From positions 1-64,000 of the forward strand of contig OY970217.1 in assembly GCA_963713965.1 (NCBI GenBank): a DNA stretch of 64,000 bases, written 5' to 3'. The position numbers were made by a program, and so were the translations under genes. Below are positions 47,071 through 56,497 of this stretch, piece by piece (position 1 is the first letter of the stretch; every line of letters begins with the position of its first letter). The notes under the pieces were generated by a model. It made no database searches, had not been told where the DNA came from, and was given only the letters and a program-made list of their open reading frames with translations. Source of the DNA: CALAGB01 sp963713965 (GTDB taxonomy: Bacteria > Chloroflexota > Chloroflexia > Thermomicrobiales > Thermomicrobiaceae).

Positions 47071-47505
47071 CTCCACCCTGGGATTGTTCATTGATCCGGC
47101 GTACGAACGCCCGGCACTGGCGGGAGCGACTCAGGCGCTCGTGCAGGTGACCCGCGATTTGGCCCAGCCCAAGCCCGTTCTGCTCAACGGTGACGGTTCG
47201 GGCGGCTACTTTTTCTGTAACATTTCCGATCCGCTGACCGACTTTCATCCCTGCACGCCGACGAACTGGTGGGAAACCGGCCTGCGCCTTTGCGATGGAG
47301 AAACTCATCCGCCCTGCACGGAGTTCCGGATTTCGCGTTCGCTGCTCGGTTCGTTCGATGAATTCGACGGAGTGGCATTGGGGCATTTCAACTACGATTC
47401 GTTTGGCGGCCGCGCGTTCGAACCGGCGGAAGGATTTCCCGAATCGTCGGCCACGTGGCTGACGATGTCCTACGGCGACGGGAGCGCAAACCTGCCCGCG
47501 CGTGC
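47060..47505 (+). CDS. Short segment of the giant protein between two frameshifts
   Basis: About 145 residues (STLGLFIDPAYERPALAG ... FRISRSLLGSFDEFDGVALG) resembling the carbohydrate-binding CBM9-like or DOMON-type domain that describes delta values of exported enzymes; the match is weak. It joins the LamG part upstream and the peptidase-like part downstream, each in another frame. Confidence 0.55.
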
Positions 47506-50162
47506 AGTTGAGCGGGCGCGTCTTCAATGGGTTGACCAGTGGCGCCCTGCCGCTTCCCGGATATGGGGTTCAGCTCTTTACCAGCAGTGCTGCCTACAGC
47601 CAGGTGACGGATATCAATGGCAGTTACCACTTCGATGTGCCGCTGCCCGCCGGGCAATTCATCAATGCCCAAGCCAGCACCGTTAGCTTTGGCCGTTTCA
47701 CCCTGCCGGTGGTCGGCACATTTGGCGTGCAACCTCTAACCATCTTCACCAACGGCGTCCTCTTTCCTGTCTTGGCGACCAATGTCAGTGGGATCACTCG
47801 GCTCGCCAACGTGGATTTCTTCGTGAAATCGCCGCCGCCGCCAGCCGCGATTCTCAGCGCGATGCCCACGAATCCTATGTGCGGCATGGCCGTGCGTGCG
47901 GACGGCGCGGGAGGGTTGGGTGAAGAAGTCACGATCTTTGGCACCAACCTGCATTCGGAAATGGAGTTTTACCTCGCACCCATCAGCGCCACATTTCCCA
48001 GCAGTCCGGACGTGTGGACGCGGCTGCCCGTGACTGTCTTGAGCAGCGATCCGGGCGGCCACTGGGTGACGGTGCGGGCGCCGTTCGTGCCGGAGTTCGT
48101 GCGCGAATACACCAACGGAGTTTTCCTTCCCTCCTTCCAATCACCCTGGCAGTGGGTGGCGCACGATTCGTGGTTCCGTCCGGGCCGGATTGAATACAGC
48201 TACTTCGGCTCATTCGACGTGCGTCCACCGCCGTATCCGATCGTGCATGGATTCAACTTCAAGAACCAGGAGTCGCCTCCGTATCTGGAGGAATTCCTCG
48301 GCGCCTACGGTTACAGCGCCTACATCTGCATCGGAGTGGCCGGTCATTGTGTCTCGCATGTCCCTGACCCTCTCTATTTGTCCCTCTGGTTTCCCGTGCA
48401 TCAACAGTTCATTGAGAGGAGCCACGGCAGTTGCGTCGGCATGGCGGGCGCGAGCATGTTGCTCTTCAACCATGTGTTGGTGGCGCAGGACTACGACCCG
48501 ATGGCGCTGACCGCCAACGGCATCATTGACCAGGGCCCGCCCGGCGTATGGGATACCAGCAATGCCGGCGGCGCGTTCACCCGTCCGCCGATCCCGGTGG
48601 ATATCTGGGCACGCATTCGACTCCACCATGGCGTTCAGACCAGCGCGGAATACCTGAACCACGCGCTGTCCCAACTGGACGGCAATCCGGTGGGGCGCCT
48701 GCCTGAATTGCGCGCCGGCACGACGGCGCAGACCGTTTGCATGGTTAGAATTCCGGAGGGCGGCCATTGCGTCACACCTTACCTGGTGGAGGATAATTTC
48801 GGGGGCGACACCAACCTCACCCGCATCTGGGTTTACGACAATAACGCGCCGTGTCCGACCAATTCATTCGCCGACGCTTCGTGCGTGACCAACCACTTCA
48901 TTGACATTGACCACGCGGCCAACGAATACAGTTTCCCTGATTTGGGCTGGACGGGCGACAAGCTCATCACCGTGCCGTCGCACCTCTACACCGATGACCG
49001 CACCGCACCAGGCTTATTCGATCTCTCGGAACTCCTTGGCAATCTCATCGTGATAGTGGCCGGCGACGCCGACGCCTACTTGACTACTCCCGGCGGAAAC
49101 GAATGGGGCTGGCGCGCCGACGGGTCCTTCGTTAGCAACATGCCCGGCGTGCGATCTGTCCCGATTCTTGGATCGCCCGACAACTTGACCCGGAGCGTTC
49201 CCATCTTTGTACCCATCAGCAACGGCATTCCGGACATCAACATCCAGATGCGAGGCACCAACGAGAACATCTTTCACGTCGCCGCGGGCGGCACGATGCT
49301 GCAACTGGACATGGCGCGAAGCCTGTCGGGAATGAGCAACCGAATTGAGCTTGGCGTCATATCAAACCAGCTCAGTTCGTTCCGCTTCATTCCCCAGGTG
49401 GCGATCACCAATTTCACTCCGCGAATCGGTTTCCAACTCGGGAGCAATGCGTGCGCCGCCTTCCAATGGATCGGGCTCGATGGCGAAGGCGGTCACGCGC
49501 TTGAGTTCCGCGCGGTGAAGAACCGCCATGCCGTTGAATACTACAACGACACGGGCAAAGCCACGCAGCATTATCTGCGCATTGACGCCGTGGATGGGCC
49601 AAGCTCGAACGACACCTGCGCGGTCTTCGGACCCTTCGACGTGCCTGCTGGCGCGGTGCAGGGCGTGGTGATGAACGACTGGCCGCGTGTGGGGGAAGTT
49701 CAATCCGAAATGGACCTGGATGCCGATGGCATTCCCGAAACGGTGACCACGGTGACCGGCACTTCCATTGATTCGGATGGCGACAGCATGCCCGATGATT
49801 GGGAAACCCTGCATCAGCTCAACCCGATGTCCAGCGACGGCGACGATGGAGCCGATGGCGATCCCGACATGGATGGCATTTCAAATTTCGGGGAGTATTT
49901 GTCCGGAACGGATCCCCACGATCCGGCCTCCGTGTTGCGCGTAAGCGTCATGTTACTGCCCAATAACGGCGTACGTCTGTCATGGACTGCCATCCCTGGG
50001 CGACGTTACGAAATTGAGTATGCAGACGACCTGTGGCAGATCTTCCGGCCCATTCCCGGCGCCGGTTTCCCACGCACTGCCACGGGAACGGTGGAGTTTT
50101 TCGAGGATGTTCGACCAGCCGACAGCGGCACCCGGTTTTATCGACTGAGTTTGGTGCCGTGA
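47502..50162 (+). CDS. C-terminal part of the giant protein: papain-like domain, TSP3-type repeats and FYRL end
   Basis: 886 residues as read. It begins with a carboxypeptidase-regulatory-like domain (SGRVFNGLTSGALPLPGYGV). The middle part has the marks of a papain-fold cysteine peptidase: SHGSCVGMAGAS (Cys at 48432), EGGHCVTPYLVED (His at 48765) and WVYDNNAP (Asp/Asn at 48837-48845), about right in order and spacing. Near the C-terminus come Ca-binding thrombospondin type-3 stretches (DLDADGIPETV, DSDGDSMPDDWE, DPDMDGISNFGEYL), then a domain ending RFYRLSLVP that is shared with other exported proteins here. Peptidase activity is inferred from the motif set only. Confidence 0.72.
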   Translation: MQLSGRVFNGLTSGALPLPGYGVQLFTSSAAYSQVTDINGSYHFDVPLPAGQFINAQASTVSFGRFTLPVVGTFGVQPLTIFTNGVLFPVLATNVSGITRLANVDFFVKSPPPPAAILSAMPTNPMCGMAVRADGAGGLGEEVTIFGTNLHSEMEFYLAPISATFPSSPDVWTRLPVTVLSSDPGGHWVTVRAPFVPEFVREYTNGVFLPSFQSPWQWVAHDSWFRPGRIEYSYFGSFDVRPPPYPIVHGFNFKNQESPPYLEEFLGAYGYSAYICIGVAGHCVSHVPDPLYLSLWFPVHQQFIERSHGSCVGMAGASMLLFNHVLVAQDYDPMALTANGIIDQGPPGVWDTSNAGGAFTRPPIPVDIWARIRLHHGVQTSAEYLNHALSQLDGNPVGRLPELRAGTTAQTVCMVRIPEGGHCVTPYLVEDNFGGDTNLTRIWVYDNNAPCPTNSFADASCVTNHFIDIDHAANEYSFPDLGWTGDKLITVPSHLYTDDRTAPGLFDLSELLGNLIVIVAGDADAYLTTPGGNEWGWRADGSFVSNMPGVRSVPILGSPDNLTRSVPIFVPISNGIPDINIQMRGTNENIFHVAAGGTMLQLDMARSLSGMSNRIELGVISNQLSSFRFIPQVAITNFTPRIGFQLGSNACAAFQWIGLDGEGGHALEFRAVKNRHAVEYYNDTGKATQHYLRIDAVDGPSSNDTCAVFGPFDVPAGAVQGVVMNDWPRVGEVQSEMDLDADGIPETVTTVTGTSIDSDGDSMPDDWETLHQLNPMSSDGDDGADGDPDMDGISNFGEYLSGTDPHDPASVLRVSVMLLPNNGVRLSWTAIPGRRYEIEYADDLWQIFRPIPGAGFPRTATGTVEFFEDVRPADSGTRFYRLSLVP

Positions 50163-50213
50163 ACGCCTGGGTCTGTTTTACCAAAATCGCGATGACCCCC
50201 AGCCCGCCCAACC

Positions 50214-53200
50214 ATGAACTACGTTGAAAAATTTGATCTCCGTTCACTGGGACGCTCCGATAGGGCGTTAACGTCGCGAGCCAACCCGCCCGCTCCCGAA
50301 CTCGGTGATTTACCCGCGGGTTCTTGTCGAGGGCACCTCGCTCACATGATCGGTTCGCCACTGGCTTCCGTGATCACGAAGCGTTTGGAGTGCGTCCGGC
50401 TTGCCGGCGCTTTCGCGGGGAAGTTAACGTTGCGATTCACGGCGCCTGCAAATCGCATTCTCGTCCGCTGGCAATCGAAAGCGGGAGCCAGCTCCACGCA
50501 ATCCAAACGCTGGCGTGCCGCATTGCCCCCCGTTTCATCGCACGCGATCTCTCTGTATGAGCAGCACTGGCATGGACGTATCCTTTCCCCGCTGGTAAAC
50601 GTGATTGTTCTCGGTTTGCTGCTCGTGGGCGCGGCGCATGGGCTTGTCCAACCGTTGCACGCGGCCGAGCGGCATTGGACCGGCAACGCGAACAACCTCT
50701 GGAGCAATCCGAACAATTGGGATCCCGTGGGCACCCCGGAACCGGGCGAGGACCTCATCTTCACTTCGGGAGGTGGCGATTTGTTCAATGACCTGGTCGG
50801 TGTAGTGGCCCATCGGGTGTTCTTCCATACGCACCAGTGGCAGCTCACCGGAAATGAGGTTGCCATCACCCATTCGTTCGACGTCGGTGAACTAAATGAC
50901 AATTCCCGGGAAACCATCGTCACCATTGATTGTCCGCTACGGCTGGAGGGCAGCGTCACCAACATCACTTCGACCATCAGTTGGGGACAGGATGATCCGG
51001 TCGTTGACAATCCGAACCACGTGCAATTTCGCGGACCGATCGACTTGAACGGGCACAATCTCCGCGTGAATGCGGAAAGTTGCGGCTGCGGGGTGGACCA
51101 GTCCGTGTCGATCACAGGTGTCATTTCGGGCAACGGCAATGTCACGTTACAATCGGCGTTTCGCACGGGCATCCTCGAAGTGGGCGGCCCGCAACCCAAC
51201 ACCTTTGTCGGCACGCTGGCCTGCGAAGGAGCGGTCACGCTCGACAAGGAAATTGGTCCGGTAGTGAACACCACCTTGGAAGTGTCGGCACCGGTTTACA
51301 TCCAGCGCTCCGGGCAGATCGCGCCGAGCGCGACGGTGCGTATCGCTCCCGAAGGTCAGCTTCGCCTGCAAGGCCACGACGAAACCTGCACGGACCTCGA
51401 CATCGGCTCCTATCGCGTTTACGGCGGGAACGATCCGGCGATGGTAACCGACATGCAAGGGGCCACGTTGACGTTACTGGGAAATCTACAGTCGAGGGCG
51501 TTTAGCGGAACGTCATCATTGGATCCCGTGACACCCATCCTCGCAGGCCGGCTTGCGCTGGCTGATGGCCCGCACACTTTCGACATCTACCAGAGCGCCG
51601 TCGATTTCTACGGTTTGGACGTACAGGCGGAAATCACGGGCGCCGGCGGCTTCACCAAAATGGGCGACGCGGCCTTGTTGTTGCGAACAAATAACACCTT
51701 TGCCGGCAGCGCGTCGGTGGACGAAGGCATCGTCGAAGTGCGTAACGCTCAAGCATTCGGCACGACGACGCGCGGGGTTACGCTGACCGATGGCTCGATC
51801 ACGTTAAACAATGTGATTGTCAACGGAGAGACACTCTTCGTGCGCGGTACCCGATCCGTCACGGCCAACACCGCCGGCTCACTCCTCACCGGACTGGGCG
51901 CCGGCGCCGGTTGGTATGGGCGCATCGAATTGGACACAAACCTGGTCGTCAATTCCTCCGATCTCTGCTTGTTGGGCGGCCCAATTGTCGGGTCCGGCGG
52001 GCTCGAGTTCTTGGGCAGCCGCAACCAAATGGTCGGCAGCGGTTCGAGTCTGACGCCCTCCACCTACACCGGACTGACCCGGGTGCTCTGCGAATTGCTG
52101 GTCGTGTCCGAGGAACGGGCCTTTCGGGGTCCCGTGATTGTCGGCGGCGGGTTTGGCGGTCCGAGCGAACTGCGTTGGGACTTTCCCTCACTGAACCGGG
52201 GCGTGCCGCAAGTGACGGTCCATCCCAATGGCCTGGTGAATTTAAACGGGCGCGCCGAAACGTTCACCCAGCTTGACTTGCATGGCGGCCGCGTCATCAC
52301 CGGCACGGGCTTTGTCGCGGTGGCCCAGATTAACGTGCATCCCACCAACGTCACTGCCAGCATCGAGGGCAACCTGGTCTTGGGCAGCTTTCCGACCACC
52401 GAGTTCGATGTGGGCAATGGGTCGGCGACCCCGGATCTCGCCGTCAGCGCGGTCATTGAGGATGGGATCAACAGCATTGGCATCGTCAAAGCAGGCGACG
52501 GTGAGATGTTGCTTAGCGGGGCGAACACGTACAAAGGCATCACCCGCGTGGACGCCGGGGTGCTTCAGGTGCAAAACGCTTCGGCGCTGGGCACGGCCGG
52601 AATCGGCACCACCGTGCTCGACGGCGGCACGCTGGACATCGAGATGGTCCCCGCACTGGCTGAACCGTTGAACCTCCGCGGCACCGGTCGCGGCGGCACC
52701 CTGGGCGCGCTCTTTCTTGGCCCGGCCACGGGCACGCAGGGGGACATCGTCCTGGCCGACGCGACCACGGTGCGCAACGACACCTCGTTCGCCATTCTCT
52801 CCAGCGTCATCAGCGGCACCGGGCCGCTGACCAAGACGGGAGCGGGCGCGCTCCAATTCGGCGGTGGTTCCGGAGCGCCCAACACGTACAGCGGTGACAC
52901 GATCGTGGCTCAGGGCGTATTGGTTGGGAGCAAGGGCGATGGAGTGACGACGGTTCCGGGCCATCTGATCATCGGCTCGGGAATGGGCAGTGCGACGTTT
53001 CAAAACTTCGGCTCATTCACCATCGTCGGCAGTGTGACCGTGAACGGGAGCGGCTTGTGGGATCTCCTCGGCCACGCGGAGGGCTTCAGCATTCCGGCGC
53101 TCGAAGGGCATCCACCGCTCACGCTCAATGGCGGTGGCGACGTGCAAACGGGTGCTGGCATTGTTTATCTCCCTGTCGGTGGCGACGTGGTGGTGGCTCC

Positions 53201-56200
53201 CGGCACTGTTCTTGGGAATTCCTCCATCTCAGGCAACCTGGGTCTCGATCCTGGCCCGCACCACTTCATCGTTCAAAACGGCATCAACATCATCGGCTTG
53301 GATATTCCAGAGCTCGACGTGTCCGCCACGATCAGCGAGACCTCGACAGCGGCGGATCTCGTGAAGGAAGGGCCGGGCGAAATGCGCTTGAGCGGCGGCA
53401 ACAGTTTCACGGGAAACGTCACGGTGAATCAGGGCACACTCATCGCCGCGCACGCCTTGGCCCTCGGCACCAGCGCGGGTGGAACCGTCGTGAGCAACAA
53501 CGCCGCGCTCGCGCTGGACGGCGGCATTGAAGTTGCGGACGAATCGCTGACGCTCGACACCACCAACGCTGCCGCGCTCCTCTCGCTCGGCGCCGTCACC
53601 AACGTTTGGAGCGGCCCCGTCAGCCTGCAATGGACCGCCGGCATCTTGGTGCCCGACCCGCAAGGCGTACTGACGCATTCCGGCATCGGCTCGCTCGGCA
53701 GCCCAGGTCCGGCCATTAGCGGACCCGGCGGATTCACCAAGTCCGGTCCCGGTTCGCTGTTCATCACCGGCCTCATTGGCGGGAACAGTTACACCGGACC
53801 GACAACCATCACCGAGGGTTTGCTGGAGGCCACGCGCGGGGGCCGTTCCCTATCCAGCAACATCGTCGTCACCGGCTCCAACTCCGTCCTGCACACCGGG
53901 CGCGCCGGCAATCTGTTCAACTCGGTCTTCACGGTGTTGCCCACCGGCGCCAGCGTGACCGTCGAGGATGGCGCGCGGTGGACCATGAATCTCACCAACT
54001 CCGAAACGCTCAGCCAATTGACCGGCGATGGCCAATTGGAGACTGGCACCGGCGGCACTTTGACGATCAGCAATGCGGTGTCATGCGTGTTTTCCGGGCA
54101 GGTCTCCGGTTCTGGTGCATTCAGCAAGCGCGGTCCGGCGACGTTTCAGGTGACCAGCCCCTTCAGTTACAACTACACCGGCCCTGCCACCGTGTTCGAC
54201 GGCACCTACAAAGTGGACGGCGACTTTCGCAATAGCCCCGTCACGGTGAAGCCCGCTGCGATCCTGCGCGGCAGCGGCGGCCTCAGCAACGTCACGGTCG
54301 AGGCGGGCGGCGTCGTGAAGGTGGATGAACGATACACCGGAGTGCGCGGCGGCGTGTTGGGAATGAGTTCGGTGAACTTTCAGCCCAGCGGCGGCGTGTT
54401 GAGCCTGGACTTTTTCGGTCCGGACCCCACCGGCGGCAATGACTACCTCTACGTCAACGGCCCCGTGACTTTGGGCAACGTGGATCTGAGTGCGGGTTTC
54501 CTGTATCCGCCGCACGAAGGCGATGTCGTCACCTTGATTGACAAGGTCGCAGTCGGAGCTGTCAGCGGCATGATCGGCGGTTTTCCGGAAGGCTCCGTCC
54601 AAATGATTGGCAATATTCCGGTGGTGGTGAGTTACGTCGGCGGTGATGGTAACGACGTGACGCTTACCGTTACCAATCTGCCGTTGGGCGGCGCCGATGC
54701 ACAGGTTGTCTCGGGCAATTTGGGCAGCGTGCTCGTGCCCGACGATTGCAGCCTGCTGTCGCTAGTGGTGACCAATGGCAGTGCCGCCACTGTCCGCCGT
54801 ATGCACGGCACCCTGCGCAGTCTCACGGAGACCGTGGTCGTGACCATCCCTGAAGCCGATTTTCCCGACCTCGCTCCCGAGGCACGCGGCACGAATGTCA
54901 CGCCGTTTCAAATTCGCACGACGCCGGCGTTCCCCTGTGGTGGCAGTGCGCAATTGGAATTGGTCCTGACCGGCTCGAACTTCCCGCCGACCGCGATTCT
55001 CTACACGCTGCTGGGCGCGTCGGGATTTGCGTTGGATTTGGACGGTCGTAACGACGAAGTGGACGTGGCGCCGACCACCTTTACCGGCATCGTAAACAAT
55101 TTCACGATTGAACTGTGGGCCAATCCCGCTGGCAACCGTTCGGAGACAGCGGAGACCAACAATGGCATTTCAGGCGTCTCGGCTCAGTTGCGCCAGATCC
55201 AACGCTTCGCGGTGTTCCCGGACCAGGGCGGCCTCGCTTACGGGGCGAATCACGTGGGAGCCGGCTTGTCCATCGGTCGCAATGGTATCAGTGCGTATGA
55301 ACACGGAAACAATTATCTGCCGTCGCGGTTGGTTTACTCAAACGCCCTCTCCGGTTGGACGCATGTCGCGCTGGTGTATGCGAGTCGGCGGCCGCAATTG
55401 TATGTGAACGGCGTGCTCGAACGCTCGACCACAGTGCTCGGTCCGTTCCCCAACATCCACCCGAGCGCCAGTCTGGGCGGGTCCACGCAAGCCGCCTTCG
55501 GCAATTTCGAGGGGCAATTGGATGAAGTGCGGATCTGGAACGTGGCCTTCACCCAAGAGCAGATTCAATCCAACATGCTGCACCGACTCACCGGCGACGA
55601 ACCTAATCTGATAACCTATTTCCGCTGCGATGAAGGCGGCGGCAGCCTGCTGACGGACAGCGCGGCGGCTAGTCCCGATCCTGAAGGAATGTTGGCCAAC
55701 GGCGCAGCCTTTATTCTTTCCGACCGTCCGACCGGCTGCGATCCAGGCGGCGGCCAGTGCGAATGTTGCTTCTTCGTCAGTGGCACGTTCACCCCCAACA
55801 CACCCACGCTAACCATCCCGCTTGCGGCCGAAGGTTCTCCCTCGCTCTGCTTCCCGCCGAAGCTCTGTCCGGGGCCGTTCCCGCTCCCGTTGCCGCCGAC
55901 GCCCTTCCACCTTTATAGCTTTACCAACACCAGCAGTGCCGAAGCGTGCGTCACTGCGCAACCCCACTTCGAGTGCCCTGTCGCGCCCCGGAGCGCACTG
56001 CACGCCGCGGCTTACCTTGGTGAGGTTGATTCCAACAATCCCCGCTTGAATTACCTCGGCGACAGCGGTGGAGATGGCACCGCCGCGTTTTCCTTCCCTG
56101 TGCCTGCTGGTTCCAACTTCGTCATTGTTGTTACCTTGCGCGCCGAAGATGTCGGCTGCGACGATTATCAATTGGAACTGTTCGGCCTGCCCTGCCCGCC

Positions 56201-56411
56201 GCCGACGTTGGCCATTGAGCGGGAAGCCGATCCGGGCAAAGTCCGCGTTCACTGGAGCACCGCCTATCCCGGTTGGACTGCGCAATCCGCCCGCAACGCA
56301 ACCGGCAGCTATACGAATGTGCCGCTGGTTCCCGCCGTCGTAAACGGCCGCTATGCGCTGACCAACTTGCCCGCGGCCGCCAACGAGTTCTTCCGGCTTC
56401 GCAAGCCGTGA
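50214..56411 (+). CDS. Giant exported protein with autotransporter-associated beta-strand repeats and LamG domain
   Basis: 2,065 residues as read. Six PATR-type repeats of the form [GP]xxKxGxGxLxLxGxNTYxGxTxVxxGxL are seen (about 51645, 52485, 52825, 53355, 53730 and 54118), set in a long beta-helix with GG-rich phrases. Toward the end is a LamG domain (NFTIELWANPAG, WTHVALVYASRRPQLYVNG, GQLDEVRIWNVAFTQ), a cysteine-containing segment and an end reading NEFFRLRKP. There is no C-terminal 12-strand barrel, so classical type V secretion is unlikely. The signal peptide is at 50577-50665 (LVNVIVLGLLLVGAAHG), but the frame is open 360 bases upstream through repeat family A; no good start codon stands at the signal, so the start is uncertain. 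Confidence 0.78.
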   Translation: MNYVEKFDLRSLGRSDRALTSRANPPAPELGDLPAGSCRGHLAHMIGSPLASVITKRLECVRLAGAFAGKLTLRFTAPANRILVRWQSKAGASSTQSKRWRAALPPVSSHAISLYEQHWHGRILSPLVNVIVLGLLLVGAAHGLVQPLHAAERHWTGNANNLWSNPNNWDPVGTPEPGEDLIFTSGGGDLFNDLVGVVAHRVFFHTHQWQLTGNEVAITHSFDVGELNDNSRETIVTIDCPLRLEGSVTNITSTISWGQDDPVVDNPNHVQFRGPIDLNGHNLRVNAESCGCGVDQSVSITGVISGNGNVTLQSAFRTGILEVGGPQPNTFVGTLACEGAVTLDKEIGPVVNTTLEVSAPVYIQRSGQIAPSATVRIAPEGQLRLQGHDETCTDLDIGSYRVYGGNDPAMVTDMQGATLTLLGNLQSRAFSGTSSLDPVTPILAGRLALADGPHTFDIYQSAVDFYGLDVQAEITGAGGFTKMGDAALLLRTNNTFAGSASVDEGIVEVRNAQAFGTTTRGVTLTDGSITLNNVIVNGETLFVRGTRSVTANTAGSLLTGLGAGAGWYGRIELDTNLVVNSSDLCLLGGPIVGSGGLEFLGSRNQMVGSGSSLTPSTYTGLTRVLCELLVVSEERAFRGPVIVGGGFGGPSELRWDFPSLNRGVPQVTVHPNGLVNLNGRAETFTQLDLHGGRVITGTGFVAVAQINVHPTNVTASIEGNLVLGSFPTTEFDVGNGSATPDLAVSAVIEDGINSIGIVKAGDGEMLLSGANTYKGITRVDAGVLQVQNASALGTAGIGTTVLDGGTLDIEMVPALAEPLNLRGTGRGGTLGALFLGPATGTQGDIVLADATTVRNDTSFAILSSVISGTGPLTKTGAGALQFGGGSGAPNTYSGDTIVAQGVLVGSKGDGVTTVPGHLIIGSGMGSATFQNFGSFTIVGSVTVNGSGLWDLLGHAEGFSIPALEGHPPLTLNGGGDVQTGAGIVYLPVGGDVVVAPGTVLGNSSISGNLGLDPGPHHFIVQNGINIIGLDIPELDVSATISETSTAADLVKEGPGEMRLSGGNSFTGNVTVNQGTLIAAHALALGTSAGGTVVSNNAALALDGGIEVADESLTLDTTNAAALLSLGAVTNVWSGPVSLQWTAGILVPDPQGVLTHSGIGSLGSPGPAISGPGGFTKSGPGSLFITGLIGGNSYTGPTTITEGLLEATRGGRSLSSNIVVTGSNSVLHTGRAGNLFNSVFTVLPTGASVTVEDGARWTMNLTNSETLSQLTGDGQLETGTGGTLTISNAVSCVFSGQVSGSGAFSKRGPATFQVTSPFSYNYTGPATVFDGTYKVDGDFRNSPVTVKPAAILRGSGGLSNVTVEAGGVVKVDERYTGVRGGVLGMSSVNFQPSGGVLSLDFFGPDPTGGNDYLYVNGPVTLGNVDLSAGFLYPPHEGDVVTLIDKVAVGAVSGMIGGFPEGSVQMIGNIPVVVSYVGGDGNDVTLTVTNLPLGGADAQVVSGNLGSVLVPDDCSLLSLVVTNGSAATVRRMHGTLRSLTETVVVTIPEADFPDLAPEARGTNVTPFQIRTTPAFPCGGSAQLELVLTGSNFPPTAILYTLLGASGFALDLDGRNDEVDVAPTTFTGIVNNFTIELWANPAGNRSETAETNNGISGVSAQLRQIQRFAVFPDQGGLAYGANHVGAGLSIGRNGISAYEHGNNYLPSRLVYSNALSGWTHVALVYASRRPQLYVNGVLERSTTVLGPFPNIHPSASLGGSTQAAFGNFEGQLDEVRIWNVAFTQEQIQSNMLHRLTGDEPNLITYFRCDEGGGSLLTDSAAASPDPEGMLANGAAFILSDRPTGCDPGGGQCECCFFVSGTFTPNTPTLTIPLAAEGSPSLCFPPKLCPGPFPLPLPPTPFHLYSFTNTSSAEACVTAQPHFECPVAPRSALHAAAYLGEVDSNNPRLNYLGDSGGDGTAAFSFPVPAGSNFVIVVTLRAEDVGCDDYQLELFGLPCPPPTLAIEREADPGKVRVHWSTAYPGWTAQSARNATGSYTNVPLVPAVVNGRYALTNLPAAANEFFRLRKP
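50380..50511. repeat. Inverted-repeat element, family A copy 3
   Basis: Left arm AGCGTTTGGAGTGCG (50380-50394) and right arm CGCAATCCAAACGCT (50497-50511), with the inner CTTGCCGGCGCTTTC and GAAAGCGGGAGCCAGCT blocks. It keeps the frame of the giant protein open ahead of its signal peptide, adding a spurious-looking N-terminus. Confidence 0.85.
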
Positions 56412-56497
56412 AGTCGAAGAACGAAGCCCAGTGGGCGATCTTTATAAAGTCAGCCGCGTTCTCACGAACGCAGCCACTCCAACTGAATCGTGCCGGC

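Noticed and set aside
50214..50576. The first 120 residues of the PATR protein as a real domain
   Set aside because: Much of it is the translation of repeat family A, and a signal peptide comes only after it; kept in the coordinates only because no better start codon is visible.
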